Source: DASUMP01 sp036277635 (GTDB lineage: Bacteria > Actinomycetota > Acidimicrobiia > IMCC26256 > PALSA-610). Taken from it: a stretch of 7,369 bases of DNA. A model generated the notes under the pieces. That model ran no database searches and was not told the DNA's origin. It worked only from the letters and a program-made list of their open reading frames with translations. A program made the translations under genes and the position numbers. The stretch covers positions 1 to 7,369 of the forward strand of contig DASUMP010000289.1 in the NCBI GenBank assembly GCA_036277635.1, written 5' to 3'. Below, piece by piece: positions 1 to 5,072 of this stretch (position 1 is the stretch's first letter; each line of letters begins with the position of its first letter).

Positions 1-305
1 CGGATGCCCGAACCGGCGCTCATGCGCTGGGCGAGACCCGGACTGATCGTGTCGTGCGTGCCCGTGCTGTCACGGTGCTCCAAGGTGCCGTCGAGCACCC
101 ACGTGACGATCTCCATGTCGCGGTGCGGGTGCGTGCCGAACCCTCCGCCGGGCGCGACGGTGTCGTCGTTCAGGACCAAGAGCAGGCCGTGGTGCGTGTT
201 GTCGGGGTCGTAGTGCCCGCCGAAGCTGAACGAGTGCCACGAGTCGAGCCAATCGATCTCCGTGTGCATCCGCTGCGCCGCGGGCCTGACGTCGACTCCA
301 GCCAT
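1..305 (-). CDS. Pirin family protein, C-terminus cut by the window edge
   Basis: This is the first 101 residues of a pirin, a cupin-fold metalloprotein. Some bacterial pirins have quercetin dioxygenase activity and others bind metabolic enzymes. What is seen: an N-terminal stretch with SWHSFSFGGHYDP (residues 22-34), the glycine-rich GGGFGTHPHRDMEIVTWVL segment (about 53-71) and the LDGTLEHRDSTG turn (71-82). H59 and H61 correspond to the first two metal ligands of the family. The second pair (a His and a Glu) normally follows the SAGSGI motif, which is exactly where the window ends, so an intact metal site cannot be confirmed. The ATG at 305 is preceded by GAGGAGGAG (316-308), a very strong ribosome binding site. 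The gene lies 83 bases downstream of the glycosylase gene on the same strand. A TTGACG that could be a -35 lies in that gap (347-342), but I see no good -10 after it. The true substrate is unknown. Confidence 0.93.
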   Translation of the reverse strand, partial: MAGVDVRPAAQRMHTEIDWLDSWHSFSFGGHYDPDNTHHGLLLVLNDDTVAPGGGFGTHPHRDMEIVTWVLDGTLEHRDSTGTHDTISPGLAQRMSAGSGI

Positions 306-388
306 CGCTCCTCCTCGCGCACCACGAACGCGCACCGCGCTCGTCAACCCGTGCAACGTCACCGCATTCCCGACGCCCGCTCCCGCGC

Positions 389-1225
389 TCACCGCACCAA
401 GCGCGACAGGCGGCGATCGGCGAGGATTTTTCCCCCGGTCTGGCACGCCGCGCAGTACACGACCTCGTGCGACTCGTACGACACCCGCCGCAGGTCCTCG
501 CCGCACCGCGGGCACGGCATCCCGAACTTGCCGTGGACCGTGAAGTGCTCGCCGAGCTTCGGCTCCGAGAGACCGCCCGACCGCCTCCGCTCGCGCGCCA
601 ACGCGTCGGCGAGCACCGCGCGCACCGACTCGAGCAGGCGTTCGCGCTCGTCAGCCGACAGGCTCTTCAGCGACGCGTACGGCGACAGCTGCGCGCGGTG
701 CAACGCGTCGTCGGCGTACCCGCGCCCCACCCCGGAGACCGTGCGTTGGTCGCGCAGGATCGTGTGCACGCGCCGCCCGTCGACGCCGGTGCGGACGAAC
801 GACGCGAACTCCTCCGAGCCGGGTTCCGGACCGAGCTTCTCGAGCGGTCCGTCGTCGTCGCCGGCGAGCACCCACCATCCGGCTTTGCGCTCGGTGCCGT
901 GTTCACGGATCAACACGGCCCGATCTCCCGAGAACCGCCACCGCACGACGGCACCCTTGGGTCGCGTGCGCTTCGGGGGCGTCTCGAGGTCGACGCGGCC
1001 CGCCTGCGAGAGGTGGAACAGCACCCGCCGGTCACCGAAGCGCAGCTCGACGTACTTCCCGCGCCGAGTCACCGACTCCACGGTTCGCCCGATCAGCTCG
1101 TCGGGCGACGGCACGACCGTCTTCAGCGCGGTGAACCCGAGCGGCTCGTAGCCCTCGAGCGTCGCGCCCACCAACCACTCGGCGAGCCGCTCGGCGAGCG
1201 CCTGCATCTGCGGCAGCTCCGGCAC
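389..1225 (-). CDS. Fpg/Nei-family DNA glycosylase, divergent subfamily
   Basis: This 278-residue protein has the formamidopyrimidine-DNA glycosylase layout. Such enzymes excise oxidised bases by base excision repair, using the N-terminal proline (exposed after removal of Met) as nucleophile. Seen: MPELP start with catalytic Pro2 and Glu3, the beta-hairpin lysine K57 in RRGKY, a helix-two-turn-helix with GVGRGYADDAL (165-175), and a C-terminal zinc finger C238-X2-C241-X16-C258-X2-C261. Departures from the classic family: MPELPQMQ replaces MPELPEVE; HLSQAG (71-76) stands where a void-filling Met is usual; REHG (107-110) stands where RRFG is usual; GVGR replaces GVGN in the helix-two-turn-helix; and a 17-residue tail follows the last Cys, where most Fpg proteins stop almost at once. 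It is therefore probably a paralogue with its own lesion preference rather than the main MutM. The GTG start at 1225 is fixed by the MPELP motif. It lies 9 bases after the upstream stop with no clear ribosome binding site, which suggests translational coupling. Confidence 0.9.
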   Translation of the reverse strand: MPELPQMQALAERLAEWLVGATLEGYEPLGFTALKTVVPSPDELIGRTVESVTRRGKYVELRFGDRRVLFHLSQAGRVDLETPPKRTRPKGAVVRWRFSGDRAVLIREHGTERKAGWWVLAGDDDGPLEKLGPEPGSEEFASFVRTGVDGRRVHTILRDQRTVSGVGRGYADDALHRAQLSPYASLKSLSADERERLLESVRAVLADALARERRRSGGLSEPKLGEHFTVHGKFGMPCPRCGEDLRRVSYESHEVVYCAACQTGGKILADRRLSRLVR

Positions 1226-1234
1226 GCGCTCACG

Positions 1235-1771
1235 CTACCCGTGGCGCGCGCCGAGCGACTCTGCGTAGGTGGCAGCGCCGCGCGCCCACTCGGGGCCGTT
1301 GCCCCAGTTCTGGCGCGTGCGCTTGGCCCGATGGTCGGGGTCGTGGGCGCGGCACTGCGCGGCGTAGCGCTTCGCGGTCTCGATGCCTTCGGGGAGCGAC
1401 CAGAAGTCTTCTTCGAACGAGAACCTCCCGTCGCCGGCGTACTGCAGGATCGTCACGCCGGGGAAGTCGATCGGCGGTGCGCCGGGCTCGGGGTCGTCGC
1501 GACGGTTCTGCATGTACACCACGACACGCCCCGAGTCGTCGACGACGTGCCATTCGTACGCCGTGTAGATCTCGGCGTACTCCGCCATCGTGGGCTTGAT
1601 CCACGCCCGCACTTCCTCGCGACCCTGCTTGTTGCCGAGGATGTGCTCGATGTACGTGACGTCGTCGGTGAAGCACTCGTCGACCCACGCATCCCACGAC
1701 TCACCCACCGCGCCGAGCTGCCAATAGCGCCGGAACGCGGTCTCCACCTCGTCGCGATCGAACGTCGTCAT
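1235..1771 (-). CDS. NTF2-like / SnoaL-like domain protein
   Basis: This is a 178-residue soluble protein with no signal peptide or membrane segment. Seen: an N-terminal helix with RDEVETAFRRYWQLG (6-20), then CFTDDVTYIEHILGNKQGRE (33-52). A strand-rich section follows, with YEWHVVDDSGRVVVYMQNR (72-90), DFPGVTILQYAGDGRFSFEED (102-122) and FWSLPEG (123-129). That order is the cone-shaped NTF2/SnoaL fold used by small isomerases, hydratases, dehydratases and non-enzymatic ligand-binding proteins. The basic tail (about 145-178), with two Trp residues, makes it longer than the usual 120-150 residues. Start: the ATG at 1771 has GGAGG at 1780-1776. A TACGTT hexamer at 1802-1797 could act as a -10 for an internal promoter, but this is weak. 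It lies 46 bases after the aarF-like gene and 9 bases before the glycosylase gene, so co-transcription is likely. Fold assignment is fairly secure; substrate and activity are unknown. Confidence 0.75.
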   Translation of the reverse strand: MTTFDRDEVETAFRRYWQLGAVGESWDAWVDECFTDDVTYIEHILGNKQGREEVRAWIKPTMAEYAEIYTAYEWHVVDDSGRVVVYMQNRRDDPEPGAPPIDFPGVTILQYAGDGRFSFEEDFWSLPEGIETAKRYAAQCRAHDPDHRAKRTRQNWGNGPEWARGAATYAESLGARHG

Positions 1772-1817
1772 GCGCCCTCCCCCGTGCGGTACGCGGAACG
1801 TAGCCGGGGTCGAGCGC

Positions 1818-3431
1818 TCACGACACGTCTGGCGCAGCCTTGCGCGCCTCGCGCGCCTCCTCGAGTCGTTGCTTCACGATCTCCCGCCGCTGTTTGACGT
1901 CGGCGTGCGTGAGCTTCTCGACGTCGAGCGAGATGCCCATCGCGGCCTTCACCGCGTCGGGATCGAACGTGACCTCGCTGAGGTCGATGCCGAGATCACG
2001 GGCGAGGCGTTCGCCGTGACGGAACGCGATCTCCCGGTGCACCTTCTCGATCTCGCCGAGGATGTCGAGGTCGGGCGCGAGGGCGCCGATCGCGCTGTCG
2101 AGGAACATCATGTTCTTCACGAACAACATGAGCTCCTTCGGCGCGTGCGCGCCGTACGCGAGGAGCTTCTTCGTGAGCTCTTGCAGCTCGTGTACGAGCT
2201 CGTCGGCCGACAGCTGCGTCGCGTCGACCGGACCGCGGTCGAGACCCAGGTCGCGGAACACGAGCTCGAGGTCGGTGTCGGCGGGGAACGCGCCGAGGTC
2301 GCGCAACGCGCGCAGCTGACCCATCACGTCGCCCGTCGTCGCGCCCATCAACAACATGAGGAACGCGAGCCGTTGCGTCTCGTCGAGGCGACCGGTGATG
2401 CCGAAGTCCATGAGCACCGTGCGCCCGTCGGGACGGACCATGAGGTTGCCGCCGTGCAAGTCGCCGTGGAAGACGCCGAAGAGCATGGCGCCTTCCATGA
2501 ACCCGACGAGCCCGGCGTGGAGGACCGCCTCGGTGTCGACGCCCGCCGCTCGCATCGCGTCGACGTCGTCCCACCCGAAGCCGTCGAGCCGCTCCATCAC
2601 CAGGACGCGCCGGGTGACGAGGTCGGGGTGAGGGCGCGGCACGATCGTGGCGCTCTGTTCGGTGACCGCGAGCACACGCGCGATGTCGAGCATGTTGGCG
2701 GCTTCGAGGCGGAAGTCGAGCTCCTCGACGATCGTCTCCGCGAACAACTCCACGAGCGCGGGCGGGTTGGCGAGCGCGGCGACGGGGATCCGACCGATGA
2801 GGCGCGGCGCGAGCCACGCCATCGCTTCGATGTCCTGGCGCACGAGCCGCGCGATCTGCGGCCGCTGCACCTTCACGACGACTGACTCGCCGGTGCGCAA
2901 CGTCGCCGCGTGGACCTGCGCGATCGACGCCGCCGCGATCGGCGTGCGCTCGAACGTCGTGAACACCTCGTCGAGGGGTCGGCCGAGGTCGGCCTCGACG
3001 ACGCGCCGGACGTCGTCGAACGGCTCGGGCGGGACGCGGTCGCGCAGCTGCTTGAACTCGCGGACGAGCTCGTCGGGGAACAAGCCGTCGCCGGAGGAGA
3101 CGATCTGGCCGAGCTTGATGTAGGTGGGACCGAGGTGCGCGAACGCGACGCGCAGCCGGTGCGAGAGCCCGACCCGACTGTGCGGCGCGCCGCGACGCCG
3201 CTCCCGCAGGTACCACCCACCGAGGGCGAACCCGACCCGGCTCACGACGCGAAGGAGCCGTCCGAGCGGCGGCAGGTGCCCGGTCGAGAGCAGGACCGGC
3301 ACCTCGTCGCGCGCTCGGGCGCGGACGGAGTCGATCGTCCGCCGCCACCGCATCGACTCGGGGTCGACGACCCACGGACCGCGCTCGCTGAACCCGCCGA
3401 TGGCGAGATCAGGCGAGGGGCGGTCGTCCAT
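1818..3431 (-). CDS. AarF/ABC1/UbiB family atypical protein kinase
   Basis: This is a 537-residue member of the ABC1/ADCK/UbiB family. Its members have a protein-kinase-like fold, bind ATP and support quinone or other isoprenoid lipid metabolism; actinobacterial members mostly lack a proven substrate. Seen, numbered from the ATG at 3431: the family KxGQ motif as KLGQ (106-109), the Ala-rich loop AAASIAQVH (166-174) replacing a Gly-rich loop, the ATP-site lysine K187 in VVVKVQRP, the ExD-type motif EELDF (236-240), the catalytic loop HGDLHGGN (322-329, D324 and N329) and the DFG metal motif (342-344). All catalytic motifs are intact. The C-terminus is charged and helical; I see no clear C-terminal transmembrane pair such as UbiB has. 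A GTG at 3440 would add three residues. I prefer the ATG because TACCGT (3444-3439) lies seven bases before it and would overlap the GTG start. It begins a three- or four-gene co-directional group. Confidence 0.93.
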   Translation of the reverse strand: MDDRPSPDLAIGGFSERGPWVVDPESMRWRRTIDSVRARARDEVPVLLSTGHLPPLGRLLRVVSRVGFALGGWYLRERRRGAPHSRVGLSHRLRVAFAHLGPTYIKLGQIVSSGDGLFPDELVREFKQLRDRVPPEPFDDVRRVVEADLGRPLDEVFTTFERTPIAAASIAQVHAATLRTGESVVVKVQRPQIARLVRQDIEAMAWLAPRLIGRIPVAALANPPALVELFAETIVEELDFRLEAANMLDIARVLAVTEQSATIVPRPHPDLVTRRVLVMERLDGFGWDDVDAMRAAGVDTEAVLHAGLVGFMEGAMLFGVFHGDLHGGNLMVRPDGRTVLMDFGITGRLDETQRLAFLMLLMGATTGDVMGQLRALRDLGAFPADTDLELVFRDLGLDRGPVDATQLSADELVHELQELTKKLLAYGAHAPKELMLFVKNMMFLDSAIGALAPDLDILGEIEKVHREIAFRHGERLARDLGIDLSEVTFDPDAVKAAMGISLDVEKLTHADVKQRREIVKQRLEEAREARKAAPDVS

Positions 3432-3438
3432 GGATCGC

Positions 3439-3444
3439 ACGGTA
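3439..3444 (-). promoter_or_regulatory. Candidate -10 element for a leaderless aarF-like transcript
   Basis: Read on the minus strand, TACCGT fits the actinobacterial TAnnnT -10 pattern. It ends seven bases before the ATG at 3431, so a normal start point would fall on or next to the A of the ATG. No ribosome binding site is visible before this start, as expected for a leaderless mRNA. No convincing -35 is seen. The element lies inside a short palindrome (CGGTACCG). A GC-rich hexamer of this kind can occur by chance, so confidence is moderate. Confidence 0.4.
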
Positions 3445-3455
3445 CCGCCGGGTTC

Positions 3456-3482
3456 GCGCGCCGCCCTCTCGGAGCGGCGCGC
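3456..3482 (-). terminator. GC-rich hairpin after the lysozyme-like gene (candidate terminator)
   Basis: A perfect 9-bp inverted repeat (GCGCGCCGC at 3456-3464, GCGGCGCGC at 3474-3482) encloses a 9-base loop. Flanking CCGGG and CCCGG can extend the stem past a small bulge. It starts nine bases past the TAG stop of the lysozyme-like gene and sits just before the aarF-like start. There is no U-tract in either direction, which is common for actinobacterial terminators. It would separate the two transcription units. It could instead be an mRNA-stability element. Confidence 0.5.
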
Positions 3483-3491
3483 CCGGTGCGT

Positions 3492-4772
3492 CTACAGCCC
3501 GGCGCAGCGTCCGAGCCACGGGCTCGCGCCCTGCCACTCGTACAGGTGCAGCGCGAGCTCGTCCTGGTCGGCCGGGCTCGCGGCGGCAGGGTCGACACCG
3601 ACGAGGTCGAGACGACCCGCGTGGCGCGCGGTGGAGTCCCACGTCGAACGCGAGAACTGGTACGCACCTCGGTACGTGCCCGACGCGCTCACCGCGCGGT
3701 ACCCACCCGACGTGTCCGACTCGTGCGCGCGCGTGCACACGAGGAACGGGTGGTTCTGATCGACGCGACGCACGACCGGTGGCGGCGGCGGCACGTCGCC
3801 CTGGGCGACCCAGTAGCCGCGACCCGACGGCGCGGCGGCGATCGCGACGTTCGGGACCGCGGCGGTGTTCAGGTCGACCCAGCCCGCGTCGCCGAAGTAG
3901 CGCGCGCCGATCGCTTGCACAGCGCCGTTCGCGCGCAGCAGCCAGTAGCCGCGACCATCGGGATCCATCGCGATCGCGGTGATCTCCGGCGCCCCGGGCA
4001 GCTGCGCGCTCCCGGCGTGCGGCGCGCCGCCGAACGCGTACACGCCGCCACCTTCACCGGCGAGGACGTAGCCGCCGTCGGGGCCGGCCCCGATCGCGGC
4101 GATGCGCTCGCTCACGCCGAGCGCCGCGCTCGAACCGGCGAAGTCGGCGTCGCCGAACGCGAACACGCCTCCGTCGGCCGCGGCGAGCCAGTACCCGTTG
4201 CCGGTGGACGTCGACGCGATGCCGACGATCGGCGCGGCGAGGTCGAGTCCACCGCCGGAGCCTTCGAACGACGCGTCGCCGAACGCGAACACGCCCCCGT
4301 CAGCGGCGGCGAGCCAGTAGCCGTCGCCGGTGGGCGTCGACGCGATCCCGACGACGGGCGCGGCGAGTGCGACATCGCCGAGACCGCCACGGAAGCCGGC
4401 GTCGCCGAACGCGAAGACGCCACCGTCGGCGCCGGCGAGCCAGTAGCCGCGCCCGGTGGGCGTTGCGGCCATGGCGACGAGCGGGGCGCGCAGCTCCATC
4501 GGGCCGCCGGGACCCCGGTCGAACACGTCACCGACCGCGGTCACCTGGTTGCGCGCCGGTTGGGTGCTCGCTTCGGCGCCCGGCGTGCCGGGCAGCGCGG
4601 CGCCGCCGGCGACGACGAGGGCCAGCAGGCCGAGACCCGCGGCGAACGCGCGGCGCGCCGAGCGGACACGGCCGGGCCGCGCGCGCAGCGCGGCAGCAGG
4701 ATCGCGAAGGGTTGCCAAGGCGGAGTCGACATGCATCGTGCGTGCGCCTCTCGCCGGATGTGACTGGTGCAT
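3492..4772 (-). CDS. Exported tandem-repeat protein with C-terminal transglycosylase-like (Rpf/lysozyme-like) domain
   Basis: This 426-residue protein is probably a secreted cell-wall hydrolase. Seen, numbered from the ATG at 4772: a basic N-region with twin Arg (40-41), a hydrophobic core (about 43-60) and a likely signal peptidase site after AEA (66-68). Next come six units of about 42 residues (96-326) with a consensus like GYWLAAADGGVFAFGDA. A proline run (PPPPP) follows, then an 86-residue domain (about 341-426) with CTRAHES and RGAYQFSRSTWD. The last domain matches the Rpf/transglycosylase-like fold, with E351 as expected catalytic acid and C346/C423 as a possible disulfide. The repeats probably fold as a beta-propeller-like module and may bind the wall or a partner; that part is inference. 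Start choice: AGGAG at 4784-4780 lies seven bases before the ATG at 4772. The ATG at 4736 has a poorer site, and the open frame continues to 4901 without one. A hairpin lies just downstream. The exact bond cut in peptidoglycan is not deducible. Confidence 0.88.
   Translation of the reverse strand: MHQSHPARGARTMHVDSALATLRDPAAALRARPGRVRSARRAFAAGLGLLALVVAGGAALPGTPGAEASTQPARNQVTAVGDVFDRGPGGPMELRAPLVAMAATPTGRGYWLAGADGGVFAFGDAGFRGGLGDVALAAPVVGIASTPTGDGYWLAAADGGVFAFGDASFEGSGGGLDLAAPIVGIASTSTGNGYWLAAADGGVFAFGDADFAGSSAALGVSERIAAIGAGPDGGYVLAGEGGGVYAFGGAPHAGSAQLPGAPEITAIAMDPDGRGYWLLRANGAVQAIGARYFGDAGWVDLNTAAVPNVAIAAAPSGRGYWVAQGDVPPPPPVVRRVDQNHPFLVCTRAHESDTSGGYRAVSASGTYRGAYQFSRSTWDSTARHAGRLDLVGVDPAAASPADQDELALHLYEWQGASPWLGRCAGL
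3795..4487 (-). repeat. Tandem GYW-type repeat array within the lysozyme-like gene
   Basis: Three in-frame units of exactly 126 bp lie at 4487-4362, 4361-4236 and 4235-4110. They share long stretches at DNA level around the codons for GYWLA and DGGVFAFGDA. Three more diverged units follow (4109 to 3795). Unit 4 keeps GGVYAFGGA, unit 5 keeps only GRGYWL and a worn AVQAIGARYFGDAG, and unit 6 is truncated after GRGYWVAQGD. The array therefore decays toward the lysozyme domain. This fits duplication nearer the N-terminal end, or stronger constraint there. Confidence 0.85.
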
Positions 4773-4779
4773 CTGTGAA

Positions 4780-4784
4780 CTCCT
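4780..4784 (-). promoter_or_regulatory. Ribosome binding site fixing the start of the lysozyme-like gene
   Basis: AGGAG on the minus strand lies seven bases before the ATG at 4772. Neither the in-frame ATG at 4736 nor the far-upstream candidate near 4901 has a comparable site, so this decides the start. Confidence 0.65.
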
Positions 4785-5044
4785 GTTCGGGACGCGCGCC
4801 GACCACCGGGACTGGGAAGGGCGTCGAGTCGTCGGGCTCCCGACGGGTCGGCGAGGGATCAACCTACCGACGGGTAATTGCCCGACCGCCAATCCGCACA
4901 CGGCCCGGACCGGCGACGTGGTCCAGGTCAGGGCCTTGGCGCGACCCCGTCACACTGCTCGCGCCACGGAACGTGGCCGGGCGCGTGGACGGACTAGTCC
5001 GGTCGGGTCAGACGGGGGACGTTCTGCACGTTCCGGACAAATCG

Positions 5045-5058
5045 TCGCGTCGACGCGA
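5045..5058 (-). terminator. Perfect 14-bp palindrome after the dehydrogenase gene (weak terminator candidate)
   Basis: TCGCGTCGACGCGA lies 14 bases past the TGA of the dehydrogenase gene. It can form a 5-bp stem with a four-base loop, followed in the minus-strand direction by CGATTTG, a short T run. It may be a weak intrinsic terminator. It could equally be a protein-binding palindrome or chance in GC-rich DNA. Confidence 0.3.
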
Positions 5059-5072
5059 GCGACCCGGAGCGA

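Larger units (their letters stand above)
4773..5072. other. 300-base intergenic region: leader and probable promoter of the lysozyme-like gene
   Basis: No credible coding region is seen here. Nearest the gene, the minus-strand leader contains a perfect 6-bp hairpin CGTCGG-GAGC-CCGACG (4845-4830). Directly upstream is a second copy of ACCCGTCGG (4875-4867), which could pair alternatively with the hairpin arms. A TAGGTT hexamer (4866-4861) is a possible -10; the TTGGCG upstream is 20 bases away, too far for a normal -35. Further out are a hairpin GCCACG-GAA-CGTGGC (4963-4977), a 12-bp palindrome CGGACTAGTCCG (4990-5001) and repeated ACGTTC motifs (5019-5033). It is shared between the 3' end of the dehydrogenase gene and the 5' region of the lysozyme-like gene. 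The leader is long enough to hold a regulatory RNA, but I could not match one. Confidence 0.5.

Noticed and set aside
467..1897. Plus-strand open frame of 476 codons opposite the glycosylase and NTF2-like genes
   Set aside because: Antisense shadow of two genes with clear motifs; composition is Arg/Ala/Val biased and it crosses gene boundaries with no motif of its own.
1770..2885. Plus-strand open frame of 371 codons opposite the aarF-like gene
   Set aside because: Charged low-complexity translation complementary to conserved kinase motifs; no start signal.
4110..4487. CRISPR or other non-coding direct-repeat array
   Set aside because: The 126-bp units are in frame, contiguous without spacers, and encode the GYW protein repeats.
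2910..4763. Plus-strand open frame of 617 codons opposite the aarF-like and lysozyme-like genes
   Set aside because: It lies wholly antisense to two well-supported genes, is low-complexity (Arg, Ala, Asp and Glu rich) without recognisable domains, and is expected where third-codon GC is extreme.
4773..4930. Canonical c-di-AMP (ydaO/yuaA) riboswitch
   Set aside because: Looked for because it often precedes rpf-type genes, but the diagnostic GGGGGA and GGGUGAAUC blocks are missing; kept only as a question about an unidentified leader.
4968..5034. LexA/SOS box
   Set aside because: The GAAC and GTTC halves are not arranged with the required four-base spacing.
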